Source of the DNA: Chrysopilus asiliformis
Taxonomy: Eukaryota > Arthropoda > Insecta > Diptera > Rhagionidae
NCBI GenBank assembly: GCA_964034945.1
Contig: OZ035961.1
Coordinates: forward strand, 45,062,184 to 45,126,183
Length of the DNA: 64,000 bases
Direction of reading: 5' to 3'
Position 1 is the first letter of the stretch; every line of letters starts with the position of its first letter. Below the pieces are notes generated by a model that did no database searches, had not been told where the DNA came from, and saw only the letters and a program-made list of their open reading frames with translations. Positions 21,873-33,823 of the stretch are shown here, piece after piece. A program made the position numbers and the translations under genes.

Positions 21873-24249
21873 GTTTTATATGGGGTATAGTACTGGCATA
21901 TTCCCTCCTCACTTCCCCTTAAAAGTGTGATGTATTTTATGATGGCATTTCTTCAACTCTCGTCTAATCAAACATTTTTTCGAACTCATAGGCTAGTAAC
22001 CAAAATAAAGAAACTATTTAGAAGTAATATCAATCGGTTTGTAATAATGTATAAACCAATTGATATTTTAAAACCTGTTTTTTTCAGGACTTTTTTCGTA
22101 AATTTTGATTAATTTGCCAAAAGAAACAAGTAATTTTTCGAGAACTCCATATTCTGCGAACTAATTTAAGTCAAAAATTTTGTTATATGGAAAATAGTTA
22201 AAAGTCGAATTAGACAAGGCAAAAATGTATGATTTTTTCATCAAATTTCGTCATAAATTTTGTTTAAGTTAGTTGACCAAAGACCACGTTGAGGGATATA
22301 TTCGTTATATCGAGATTTCGTTATCAGACGTTCCACTGTATTCAATTCACAACAAAATTTTATGGAAATTTTAACAAAACATAAAGTAAGCTCACAAATT
22401 ATTAGAAATTACACCAGTTCAATTTATTGAAATTAAAGCATTTTCGATGCAAGCAACGTTTTAGAATGCATTTTAAACTCATGGCTTAGTGTAAATATTT
22501 GTTTTTTTCACGTACTATCACTATATTTACTATAGACATATACATATGTAGGTTGCATATTTTATTACGTTCAAACTTACGGGTTTTATCAGCTAATATT
22601 TGTCTTAAATGAAAGTGGTACGCGTAAACGCAAGTTTTAACGAAAAAAAAATCAATAAAACGTCTGCGAGATTAGATAGAATGTTATAAATCTGAATGAT
22701 AAGTTATCATAATCAAACAAAAATATTGAGTACTATAACTTTGCTTTAATCTGGCTATATATAGTATAACATATAACGTAATAATAAAACGAGGAAATTT
22801 CCGCATTAATTCAAAAATAAATAAAACAGAATTTTAATAAATAGTTTACATTTTTTTTACTAATTGTGTTTGTTTACCAAATTGCGTATAACATTTTTTA
22901 ATTTAAGACTTCAATTTTCTATTTTTTGAAAGTTTATCGAGGTCATTGGCAGATAATTCATTAACACCTTAACCGCCAGGGTACAAATGTTTAAAAGGCG
23001 ATATCTCTAAGCGCTATCGAGATATCTTGTCCTTTTCACGACTATACCCGTTATAATATCCATATTTTTTCATGCTAATATTTAGCGTTAATTGCCATAA
23101 TAAAAAATAATTCTTAATTCACAATCGGAACGCTGCGGACCGAATGGGTTAAACGTTATTTGTCTGAAAAATCACAATTGAAAGCTAAAAGCCTGATTAA
23201 AAGATAAATATTTTGTGTAAATATGAACTGCTAAGTGATCTAATTATATTTGATTGCGTTTAATGTGTGATAATAACTTATGAATAGGTGTTAAATAATT
23301 TGTGATTTCTTTGACATTCAGATGGGTTGAAATTGTGACTCAATTATTACGAGTGCCTATCAATTATCAAAACGAATGTTTTAGTGAATTGATAAAATTT
23401 TAAGTATTGACGAATAATTTTGATTGTGACGACATATGTTCGCTCTTGTGTTGTGATTTGGATAATTTATGAACGAATGGAGCAAGGAATTTGAAATTTT
23501 GAACAGCTCTTTTTTCATTAAATTCAATGTCGGATTTGTTAACAGAAACCGTTCGTGTTTCGTGTAAAACAGAGTTTTTTTTTGATGTTCTCAAGAATGG
23601 TTTTTCCGAAAAAAAAATCTGAAACGAAAAGTACAATTTCATATACATTTTCATAATTCAAAACTTTAAGTCAATTCTGATACAACTATCAAAATTTAGT
23701 TTGAATATTTGATATCGGGCAATTGACGATTGCTTCCTAAAATTACTAGATAGATTTTGAGAAAAATTTAATTATACTGTAGAACAGTGGTTTTGTTCTT
23801 GACATACTGTTTATAAATGGATTCTAAAAGATAACTTTGAGATGAAAAATATTACAGAAGAATTTCTATTTCTATGTCGTAAATTTTTTTATTATATTTC
23901 CTTTAAAAAAGCCCAGAAGAATTTTTTTTTCAAATTTTGCCGCCTTTTAAGTCCTAAATGCTTCGATTTATGTGAAAATCCTCTAAGCACCAATAATAAC
24001 CCATTAAATTTACTATAAAATATGTAAATATACTTTTCATTGTGGCATGCATTAGAAAGGAGATACTTACGAAAAACTAATTAGTATAGGCTCTAACACA
24101 GGCAAACCGGACCTAGAAATTCGGCTAAATATTAATTTCATAAAATCTTTTTTGAGATTTTATTGCTTAATAGAAGGAAATCATTCCCAAATAACTCAAG
24201 GAATATGTTTTACTATTTTATTAGAAATGTTAAGAATACAGTAATCCCT
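21873..24249. other. Intronic AT-rich DNA
   Basis: No gene was recognised. It includes the second copy of the 75-base repeat (23,010-23,085). A block at 22,971-23,154 begins TTAACCGCC and ends TGGGTTAA, but its ends are not inverted copies. Confidence 0.4.
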
Positions 24250-24706
24250 CAGTGTGTTTAGAATGATAAAAAAAATTGAATTTTGCATGTCCGTCCGTCT
24301 GTCTGTCCGTCCATCCGTCCGTCCGTCTGTGGCGCGGATTGCGGGCGCACGGATTGAGCTAGAGACTTGAAATTTTGCACAGAGCATTGTAAAATGCGAG
24401 GCTAAGTTCGTCAATGGGCAAAAATGGACCATTAGGGTGGGGGGGGGGGGGGGTATCCCCCATACGAACGAAAACGTTTTTTGTAAATATCGCAATAACG
24501 GTGCATCTAACAAAAGTTATTTAGGATATGATTCTACATAAAACTTCCATACATCAAAATCCGATTGGAATAAATTTCAAAAAATCTTATTGGAAAGTTT
24601 GACTTCAAAGTGGAATTTTGGTACAACTGTTCGAGTTTTGATACAAATATCACCATACGGGTCTCCAATGATTGCCAGATTGGCAATTATAGCTTTTTAT
24701 GTTTTT
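24250..24706 (-). mobile_element. Mini-me-like element, copy 3
   Basis: A minus-oriented copy with a (GTCC/GTCT)n core at 24,290-24,330, TTGAGCTAGAGACTTGAAAT, a long G run before TATCCCCCAT, and the ATTGCCAGATTGGCAAT near-palindrome at the end. It lacks the ACCATACGGGTATA end and stops near GTGTGTTTAGAATG. Confidence 0.85.
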
Positions 24707-25440
24707 GTATAAGGTTGATTAGTAATATAATATTCTAATAAATAAATCAATTCAATACAATTATTTAAAAAAAAAATCGACAATAACCAAGTTGCGTAGA
24801 CGAGAATGTTAAATTGTTTCTCATTAGTAGATTCGCGGATAGTTAAGTTTCGCAAATGTTGATTTCGCGGATGATAAGCGGATGATGTATAATTTTACAC
24901 AACTCTTCCATACATTGTATTTTTTTATCTTTAAACCCTCCGTCTTTAACGGACTGTTTACATGTGTAATTTTTGCTGGATTTGTTCTCTTAGAAAATAT
25001 ATTACGACACTTATTCCACGAATCTAAGATTTCCTTCCACTATCAATCACAGAACAAGTACAGTTAGCAAAAGTTTTTAGAATTTATATTCCGCAGAAAA
25101 ATCCAGTACAGATTTCTTCCGGAAATTTCTGAAATATTGTGTTTTAATATATAAACAAACGTACAATATGCTTTTTTTGTCACAGAAAAAAATTTGGTGA
25201 ACAAAGTGTCAAATGTAAACTGCCCCTAATATCTAAAACTTTATTCCGCAAACTTTATTCTGGGTCACCAAATTCACGTTTCATAACTGTTTCCATTACG
25301 CCACAAAATTCTGAGATTTTTTCTGAGAAGATGCCGGAACGGCCTTTTTTTCATACAAAATCGCCAGAAAAAATTTAAATTTTGCCAAGTGAATTTATTT
25401 TGCGATAGATGAATAAAAATCGCGGAATAAATCATACTAA
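24707..25440. other. Intronic AT-rich DNA
   Basis: No gene or defined repeat was recognised. Confidence 0.4.
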
Positions 25441-25825
25441 TCATACTAATATATAAAAATGAGTTGGTGTCTGTCTGTCTGTCTGTTCCTCTTTCACGCA
25501 AAAACGGCTGAACCGATTGACTTGAAATTTCGCATGAGTGTCTTGTCTGTGGTAGTTCTGGTTCCAACATAGGCATACGGAAAAGTAGCGCGAGGAGTGG
25601 GGGGAGTAAGGGGAGGGGGTAAAATGATTTCGAAACTTAGTTTTTGCGCTATGTTACTCTTTCGCGGGGAAACTACTGAACCGATTGGCCTGAAATTCGG
25701 CATAGATGTTCGTCGGGGGTCCAGCCCCAACATAGACCCATTAAAAAGTTTTTAAGTTCTTTCCGGTTGTCTTCGTATTCTACAACTTAGACAAAAAAAC
25801 ACGGCAACGACGGGTATGCAAGCTA
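25441..25825 (+). mobile_element. Helitron-like non-autonomous element, copy 2
   Basis: Starts TCATACTAATATATAAAA and shares the (GTCT)n tract, CACGCAAAAACGGCTGAACC, TTTCGCGGGGAAACTAC and the final ACGACGGGTATGCAAG with the copy at 16,172. The last base of its CTAG terminus is separated from the rest by the MITE at 25,826-26,168 and lies at 26,171. Confidence 0.75.
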
Positions 25826-26168
25826 CACGGCAAAAAATCCTGGAGTATTTTTCAATCCAAAAATTATATTGACGAAATCTTAATACATATTTTGGATTGG
25901 AATTTAATACATGCGAATTTTTGAAAATATTTTAGCCTTTTTTGCAGTCATATTTGAAAAGTTTTTTATTATGTATTGAACTTAAATACTCTTAACATTA
26001 ATGTCTACAATTTAATCAAAATTTTAGATTTTAATACTGAATTAAACCAAAAATAAATTTACAAAAATTTCGAATCCATATTATTGGATTAGAATTTTCC
26101 ATTGGATTACATATAGGTTCAGCGTAATCCAGTTTTGATTGGAATTCACTCCAAGATTTTTTGCCGTG
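25826..26168. mobile_element. MITE inserted in the Helitron-like 3' tip
   Basis: A 343-bp element whose ends are CACGGCAAAAAATC and GATTTTTTGCCGTG, extended inward to about 21 bases with one mismatch. It is flanked by TA on both sides (25,824-25,825 and 26,169-26,170), a Tc1/mariner-type duplication. The interior is AT-rich with repeated TTGGATT words and no frame. Confidence 0.85.
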
Positions 26169-26558
26169 TAGTTCTGAATAAAATAAGAAAGTTATATGCT
26201 TTTGACATCAGATATTCTTCTTTTTTGGTACAAAAATCTTTCAAAAATGAGAGACCGTGGAAAATTTTTATTTAGGAAAGGTTTTGTTTTGTATGATTTC
26301 CTTCTTCTTTGTGGCCCCATGCGCCTCGGGCACCGCTCCTGCGCCTTTTTGGCCCTATTCACAATTTAGAAGACATTACTTTGTTGTTATTTCTCACGTA
26401 GTGACGATATTGCGGTTGTAAAATTTTAACAATTACGCAGATACCACACTAGCATCAGCTACTGATAATGACCTGATTTCAATATCGCTGTTGCCTGACT
26501 GCGCCTACTGAAATCCGTTATTATGCCACAGTGAACCGATAAATTTGAACATGGCCGA

Positions 26559-26652
26559 TATTAAAAATTGAGGTTAGGGTGGATTAAAAATTTAGGTTAG
26601 GGTGGATTTAAAATTGAGGTTAGGGTGGATTAAAAATTGAGGTTAGAGTGGA
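26559..26652 (+). repeat. 23-bp tandem repeat, four copies
   Basis: The unit TTAAAAATTGAGGTTAGGG plus four bases repeats with an exact 23-bp period: the GGTTAG words start at 26,572, 26,595, 26,618 and 26,641. The contained TTAGGG is incidental; this is not a telomere repeat. Confidence 0.9.
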
Positions 26653-28553
26653 ATGCTTATGATTTTAGCCTAATGTTATCAGCTAACATTATCTTAATTA
26701 TAGTTGGAAAATTCAAAAATGAATACAAAATTGACCAATTTCACGACATTTTACACTCAAAACATTCAAGAATAAATTTCGAAGCAACAAATTTGCGTAA
26801 ATTTTCATTACTTTCACAAGTATAGATGAAATGAAATGAAAATTAAGAACTAATATTATTTTTAACCACATTATTTTTCTACTATGATGGTAACACTATC
26901 AACCGATTTGAACCTGATTTTCAAGGCAACTTTATCCGTTGTATATTATGACTTCTGTATCGCGCTCGTATCAGTATCGCCTCAGTGTCTATTAGTCCCC
27001 TCCTAAACATTATCACAACAGTGATATCGGAATCAGATCGTTATCAGTAGCTAATGCCGGTGTGGCATCTGTGTGAGAGTTGAACCCTTCGCAAAAATAC
27101 TGTGACACCACACTTGATCTGCCCCCTCCCTCGCTCCTCGACCCCGTTGGGCGAACCCTACCCCCGAAGATGTAACTTATTTTATTGTGAGTAAAAAATA
27201 GAAGTTTTTTTCACGTAATTTTTTCTATAACAGTCTATATAGTAAATTATTTAAGCAAAACTTAGATTAATATGATTCGCTGTTGTAAACGCCTCTTTAG
27301 ACAATAAAATTGTCTTGCAAATTCATATTAGGTATTATTCAGGCTGTCAAAATTCGCTGGCAAAAGCCGTACTCAAAAAGGATTCCATACCGACTTCCCT
27401 TATAGGTAATAGTTTTCAAATTATGCCAGTCGATCCATTTTTGAATACGAAAATAATTTAAGCAGTTTTTAATGAAATCAATTAGATTCATTTGTTAGAT
27501 AGCTGTGTATTCAAATAAATCTTTCATTCAAACACAAAATGAAACACCAACAGCTTAAATAATAATAAAAATCAAAATGATTAACTATTTTTATCTTGGA
27601 AAATAAAACAACAATAAATACTTCAATAATCATCTCATTTAGAAATCATAATAAAGAACTAAAAATCCAATAAAGCGATTTTGATTAATCAACAGCCACC
27701 TACAACCGATTGATCCAAAGATTTATTTACTTTCTCACAGTTAGTTGGCCAACGAATTTATTCAGTTGTTGAAATGAAATGGAATGGTAGATGACTGACT
27801 GACTGACTATTATTATTATCGATCAAGAGGGGGATATGGGAGCCCTTTTGGTGTGCTTCATCAGAGTGGGTGACTCTAATGGTTTATGATCTTCATCCAT
27901 TAGATTGCCAACAACAACAACAAGTGGGGGATCGAGATCGCTTTTGAAGGCGCGTATATCACGATGTAAGATGATTGTTTCTTCTGGTCCAGTGATATTC
28001 ATACATAACTATGTTGGATGCTGGTTCTTAAAGAATGTCGAAGCTATTTGTTTGCTTATGAAGAGTGAGTTTGTGTCTGATCTGCGATTATTTGATTCAA
28101 TTCCGATTTGATCGCTAATGCTTATAGGTATCGGTTAGTTGAACTTTTGATGAGTTACTAATGCCAATGACAGATATTTCGAATGGAATGCGTAATAGAT
28201 ACATGTCTGCCTACATTTATATACAGTGAGATAGTCATTTTCTAGCAAATGAAACTCTAGAATATTGATTTAAATGCTTAGACCGCAATATTCTGATTGT
28301 TTGCATATTGATCTTGGCGTTTAGTGAGATATATATTAATTGACAAAAAAATATTCGAAATTACTTTAGAAATAGTACTTTAAATTTTCAATATTAGTAG
28401 GTAGATTTTTTAAATATAGCTTGAATTTCGTATTCGAGAAAATTGGACACATAAAGCACTGTTAAAGTAGCCAGTGTTCTATGTTTAAGCAATTCGAAGC
28501 TAGTTAATTTGCGAGAAACTCTAAATATTATTAATCCTTTATTTATTGTATAC
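26653..28553. other. Intronic DNA, mostly unique-looking
   Basis: No gene was recognised. The block 27,740-28,200 is less AT-rich, lacks the window's repeat families and has small (GACT)n and (CAA)n runs. It is a reasonable place to look for a hedgehog enhancer, though no specific binding-site array stands out. Confidence 0.35.
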
Positions 28554-29784
28554 CAGGGGTGGGAAACGTTATCGCAAAGTAACGAAACAACGAAATGATT
28601 TCCCGGTAATTTCTTCAAAATTACGTTGTAACGTTATAGAAATTTAATTCCGTTACAATAACGAAAAACGTTCGTTATTTATTAATTTTTGCCCTCTTTT
28701 ATTTTGTATTAATTTTTTTGTGAAATTTTCCACAAAAGTTCATCTTACCACTGCATAAAATATTTATAATTAAAAATGTTGAGGTGGTATTTTTAATCAT
28801 GTTTTAATTTTAAATAGGACTTTGTTTTGCCCAGATTCAGTCTATGGAGATACGAAAAAGAAAATCTTTTAAGCAACTTTTTTGGCATCGAAAATATTTT
28901 CCTTTTCGCATATCCACAAGAAGAGTGAATCTGGCCAAAACAAAATCCGATTACCCTAAAATTCAATTTATTTGGCAACACATTTTTATACTCTATATGA
29001 TATACAGGAGTATACTAGATTTAGTATACTATTTGTAACGCATTGAACCAATCATTTTGATTTCCGCATGCCCGCCCGTCTTTCTGTCTGTCCGTTTACT
29101 TGTCTGTCTGTCTGTCTGTCTGTCCGTTTGCTTGTCTGTCTGTCTGTCTGTCCGTTTGCTTGTCTGTCTGTCTGTCCATTTGCTTGCCTGTCTGTCTGTT
29201 CGTGTGTCTGTTTGCCCGTCTGTCTGCCTGTCCGTGAACACCATAACTTTCGAAAGGATTGAGCTAGAGACTTAAATTTTTTTACAGTTACATTTGTCAT
29301 AAATTGCTAGGCTAAATTCTTGAACGGCAAAAATTGGACCATTCCTCCCCCATACAAACGAAACAGTTTGTTCCAGTTTTCTCGCAAACCATACTGAAAA
29401 ATTCATGAATCTAAAATGTGTTTAGAATAGGATTTTACACAACCGTTCCATATATCTAAATCGAATCGAACCACTATTTTCCCCCTCTCCTTACAAATGA
29501 ATTTTTTAAAATAAAAATTTTGTCTGTCATCATATAGAGTATTTGACGATTGGCCTCTGGCAATTGTAGCTTTTTTTATGATTTTTTTGAATTTTCGGTT
29601 TCAATACAATGTGTAACCAAATAAAATCGTTATAACGTAACGAAATAAATTTTTTTATCGTTACAAAACAAAATAACGTAACCAAACATAATTCACTTTT
29701 TACTAAAACTGTCTTTGTTTTGTAAAATAGGATAACTAAATTTATAACTTTATGATTGGTTATTTTTTTCGTTTGCTATCCCTG
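28554..29784. mobile_element. hAT-like element with nested (GTCY)n element
   Basis: The ends CAGGGGTGGGAAACG and GTTTGCTATCCCTG are imperfect inverted repeats with the hAT-style CAGGG start. The 8-bp flanks TTGTATAC and CTGTACAC differ at two positions, as in an aged target duplication. AACGTTA/TAACGTT words recur near both ends. The interior holds the element at 28,984-29,575. No transposase is present. Confidence 0.7.
28984..29575 (+). mobile_element. (GTCY)n element, second subfamily
   Basis: Begins TATACTCTATATGATATAC and carries a large (GTCT/GTCC)n array with GTTTGCTT interruptions (29,080-29,235). It then has CATAACTTTCGAAAGGATTG and AGCTAGAGACTT, and ends with TGGCAATTGTAGC. The order matches the mini-me-like family, but the sequence is clearly different. 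Related pieces lie at 21,795 and 44,040. The Cys/Val-rich or Thr/Asp/Arg-rich frames over the array are artefacts. Confidence 0.8.
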
Positions 29785-29836
29785 CTGTACACAGAATTTT
29801 ACTAAAATCTAATTGAAGAACATTTATAGTTATGGC

Positions 29837-30645
29837 CAGTGTTGTTCCTCTACGCGTAGACTTTAATTGTCTACACTTCAGTGTAGACAATAGCGTAGAC
29901 AATAGATTTGGGGTAGACAATGTCGACTTTGCGTAGACAATGTAGACTTTCTCATATCTGTCAAAACAAAGTCATCAGTGAGTCATATATCTAATACTAT
30001 ACTATATAGGAAATGTCCAATTACAAGAAATGGCCAATTACAAGAAATGGCGAGGGCCTGGATTCTTGAATTAGTTTTGGTAGTTTTTATTTTTAATATT
30101 TTTTATACTCCACTAGGGGTATTTGATTTACTTTATTTGATTTAAATTACTTCCGTATAGATTTCCGTCTATCTGTAAATACAACTCTCAACGGAATTAA
30201 GCTAAAGACTAGAAACAAACGTGTTTTTCGAAAAAAATAAACAGATGTTCTTAAATGAGCAAAGCCATCCCATACAAATGAATCAGTTTTTTAAATAAAC
30301 GGTTCGTTATATTAAAAAATGTGTGAAGCAAAAAGATTTTAGAATTCAATGTGATTTCAATTGCAAAAATTAAAACAAAAAGCCGCTTAGATTGCATGCA
30401 TAGAATTAGAATTGCCATTAAAGTTTGCTCCGAAGTTCTCATGTACAGCATTTGGCGATTGCTTCCTGGAAATTGTGCTTTATTATGTTAAAATTAATTG
30501 AAGAAAATGAGATTTTAAAACCAAATCAGCTATCCTTTATTTTATTGATTGTCTACGCGTAGAGAATAAACCATTGTCTACAGTAATAGTCTACGCGTAG
30601 ACAATGGTGTAGTCTACATCACGTAGACTACGCGGCACAACACTG
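29837..30645. mobile_element. hAT non-autonomous element with intact TSD
   Basis: The ends CAGTGTTGTTCCTCTACGCG and, inverted, CAGTGTTGTGCCGCGTAG are flanked by a perfect 8-bp direct repeat GTTATGGC (29,829-29,836 and 30,646-30,653). Subterminal repeats of GTAGACAATG and CTACGCGTAG occur in both orientations at both ends, resembling transposase-binding arrays. A (GTCY)-type element sits inside. No transposase is present. Confidence 0.92.
30105..30490 (+). mobile_element. Nested diverged (GTCY)-type element
   Basis: Contains TTTATACTCCACTAGGGG, a very short CCGTCTATCTGT core, AAGCTAAAGACTAGAAA, and an end with TGGCGATTGCTTCCTGGAAA. The order is as in the other (GTCY) elements, but it is strongly diverged. 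It lies inside the hAT element. Confidence 0.55.
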
Positions 30646-30653
30646 GTTATGGC

Positions 30654-32620
30654 TTACAAAGACTCAGAGACTGTCATACCAAAAGACATTTTTGTATAAC
30701 GGCTCCGGTGGTTTGAGGAGTAACGGGGAAGAAGTATACGTTAATGCTTAACAGATTTTTCTATTAGTTTTTAACAAGTTTTTTTTTAGAAATGGTGCCA
30801 AAAATGATGAGTTAGGGGTGTATATTTGTTTTGTGTCGCAAAAAAAAACAATTAGTAAACACACTCAATATGTGTTTAGTAATACAGGAAATGGTAAAAT
30901 TCGTAACCTGTTAAACAAACTAAAATAGAATTTTACGAATTTCACATTTGGTTCAGCTCAGCAAACATTTCTAATACATTTTGTTGTTTTAGCACCTTAC
31001 GCGCCAGTTGTCCGAATAGATAACATTTCTCGCATACCTTTTTAAATCTATCGATTATGTTTTTGGTTTACCATCGTCATAATCCATGAGGATGTTGCGG
31101 ATTTTTATTGTTTGAGTTTTTCGAGACGACTTTTTTCCTCTTAAGGGAGTATTTTTTGTAAGTGTAAACGAATTATTCTACACGCGGCACGAAAATTTGC
31201 ATTTTACAACACTTGCCGACGATTAACCGACCGACATCTTCCAACAAAACTTTGTTAAATCTCTTCTTCATAAATAGACTTGAAAAAAAAGAGGTGAAGT
31301 GAAGATAAAATGGTTGTGGGTATCTTTTAGTGTGGTTTTCTCGCACATTTCGATAATGAACTACCACCGCCGCCGTCGCCAAGAACTACCAAACTCTAAA
31401 GAATGAGTGGTTCGTTTATTCCTCATCAGATTTGTACATGTACCACCTGGGCGACCTCGAAAATTATTGTCACAAATTAGTTTTATCGTGCATTTTAGAT
31501 ACATATTAAAATACATTTTATTTATTTTCACGTGGCTTTGATGGGACATAATTTTTCGTCTCGAAATTACGAAAATCCAACACAGTTTAAATGGATAACG
31601 ACGAATAAATGATTTAAAATCGGACCAACAAAAACGAATGATTAAATTCACTTAAGCTCATCTGAGAAGAAATAAAAGATTACCAGCACACAGTGGTCAC
31701 GCAAATGTCAATTTATAGCCAAGTTATACCTGGATCTCATCTCATTAGGTTTACCATCTATAAAACATTCAACTTTTGCTGATTCTGTGGCTACTCCTGA
31801 AAATTAAATCTGAATCTGAATCTAAATCTGAATCGCATTGTGAATGTGGGTATTTGTTGTGGTTGAATCTTGAGAATTCTGTTCCGTGGCTCTACTAATT
31901 CCTGATCTTGATTCAACATTTTCTGTTTTAAACTGAATTGGTTATGTCTAAAGTGGCCATGGTGTCTTGTCTGGGTGCCTCTTGCGCTGTGTAACCAGCC
32001 GAGATGTCTGTCGAAAGTGGCAATTGAATTTATGGCGGTCTGGTATGCTTAAGCTTAAATGGTAGTTTAGCTGCTTCTTTAAGATGGTCATTTCAATATT
32101 CTTTGGATCATCTTTTCACTCTCATGGGCAAAAAATGGCATTTTTTTTGTTAGATTTGATTTTTTCCCCGAGGTGCTTAAAATCAATTTGAACCTCAAAA
32201 GTGTTTTGATTTCTTCGGACAGTTTTGATTATTTATTATTAGTGCAGTTTTGTTTTATTATTTTTAGCTTTAATTTATCAAGAAGCCATCAATCCAGTCA
32301 TGATCTTTGGCGATACAGGACACTACAACAGCGTCAAATTCCGGTGACGTTGTTGAATGCACCCCCATAATACTTTTTTTTATATAACTTATCGCTAATT
32401 TAAGCTTTAATGAGCTTAAGATCAAATAAATTTTTATTGTAGCTAATTGGTTGAGCATTTGTTGATTTTTTCATCAGCAATTCGTGATTAAATGGGCAAT
32501 TAAATGAAAGTGATGGTTTATAGGTAGTAAAAGATACATTTTAGAACAGTCAGTGGGCTTTTTCTCCTTTTGATTGAATTTTTTGTTTATTGCAAGAAAC
32601 TGAAAGTGATGGTATTTTTA
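30654..32620. other. Intronic DNA without recognised repeats
   Basis: No gene was recognised. Base composition is slightly more balanced around 31,000-32,100, and I see none of the window's repeat families there. It is a candidate for conserved non-coding sequence by exclusion only. Confidence 0.35.
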
Positions 32621-33339
32621 AAAGCTTTTATTTAGCTCGCTATCTTGTCTGTTTGTTTGTCTGTTTGTCTGTCTGTCAGATCAAATCTTGCAACCCAATT
32701 TTGACCCACTTCCACTTGTCCGATTGACTTGAAATTTTGCACACTTATATAAGTCCGATGACAATACAATATTTTCACTACTTCGTCCTTATAAGGATAA
32801 CGGAAGGTCCTGTAAGGATAACGTGATTATCCTTTTCTCCAAATTTTCCGGAAAAAAATCTATCCTGGGGGTTTTTGGGGTCGCTGAATCCGAATCTGTC
32901 ATTAAAAAGTCAGTAAGGATAACGGAAGGTCCTGTAAGGATAACGTGATTATCCTTTTCTCCAAATTTTCCGGAAAAAAATCTATCCTGGGGGTTTTTGG
33001 GGTCGCTGAATCCGAATCTGTCATTAAAAAGTCTGTAAGGATAACGGAAGGTCCTGTAAGGATAACGTGATTATCCTTTTCTCCAAATTTTCCGGAAAAA
33101 AATCTATCCTGGGGGTTTTTGGGGTCGCTGAATCCGAATCTGTCATTAAAAAGTCTGTAAGGATAACGGAATGTCCTGTAAGGATAACGTGATTATCCTT
33201 TTTCTCAATTGTTCCGGGAAAAAATATATTCTGCGGGTTTTGGGGTTCGCTGAATACGATTCTCAAGTTAAAAAGCCTGTAAGGACATCTCAAATGTAAA
33301 GCTATATATTCGAAGACTAAAAAGAACAAAATAAAAAAA
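32621..33339 (+). repeat. 122-bp tandem array inside a (GTCT)-bearing element
   Basis: After AAAAGCTTTTATTTAGCTCG, a (GTTT/GTCT) tract and GACTTGAAATTTTGCAC comes a 122-bp unit beginning TAAGGATAACGG at 32,792, 32,914, 33,036 and 33,158. The first three are nearly identical and the fourth is diverged. Each unit contains GTAAGGATAACG twice. Frames through the array encode repeated peptides only because of the tandem structure. Confidence 0.9.
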
Positions 33340-33597
33340 AATAAAAAAAAAATTTTTTAAAAAAGCTTTTATTAAAAAAAATGCACTAAAAAGAAAAAAA
33401 TAATTTTCTGGACGCTGTGTATCACAAATATAAAAGCTTTTAAAAAGCGAGATAAAGCATAAAACAATAAAATAAACATTTATCTCGCTTTTTAAAAGCT
33501 TTTATATTTGTGATACACAGCGTCCAGAAAATTATTTTTTTCTTTTTAGTGCATTTTTTTTAATAAAAGCTTTTTTTAAAAAATTTTTTTTTATTTT
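33340..33597. repeat. Large near-perfect palindrome
   Basis: Two arms of about 115 bases (33,340-33,454 and 33,481-33,597) are almost exact reverse complements around a 26-base AT-rich loop. Both contain TTTTCTGGACGCTGTGTATC or its complement. The inner part (GCTTTTTAAAAGCTTTTAT) resembles the start of the element at 32,621, so the palindrome may be that family's inverted end. Confidence 0.9.
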
Positions 33598-33744
33598 TTT
33601 TTTGGTTATAATTTTTGTTTTGTTTTCAAAATTGGTTTATTGTTTCATGCTCTCCTAACACGAAATACAGTATTTAATTGGGGTTTTTTCAAAAATAGGA
33701 AAATAACCTTTAAAGCAAAGTTGGTTTGTATGTCTACCTAATCC

Positions 33745-33823
33745 GTTTATAGCGTCAGTTTATAGCGTCAGTTCATAGCGTCAGTTTATAGCGTCAGTTT
33801 ATAGCGTCAGTTTATAGCGTCAG
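33745..33823 (+). repeat. 13-bp tandem repeat, six copies
   Basis: The unit TTTATAGCGTCAG is repeated about six times with a single base change in one copy (TTCATAGCGTCAG). Confidence 0.95.

Noticed and set aside
22971..23155. Possible TTAA-flanked MITE
   Set aside because: The two tips (CCGCCAGGG and CGAATGGG) are not inverted copies of each other.
26559..26652. Possible interstitial telomere repeat (TTAGGG)
   Set aside because: The hexamer occurs once per 23-bp unit and is never in a direct TTAGG or TTAGGG array.
29029..29300. Overlapping open frames rich in Thr/Asp/Arg/Gln or Cys/Val/Leu/Ser
   Set aside because: They are all translations of one (GTCT)n microsatellite in different frames and strands; no start context or domain.
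32792..33300. CRISPR-like array
   Set aside because: Units are contiguous 122-bp tandems without unique spacers, in insect DNA.
33024..33329. 101-residue minus-strand frame with internal peptide repeats
   Set aside because: The peptide repetition simply mirrors the 122-bp tandem DNA array.
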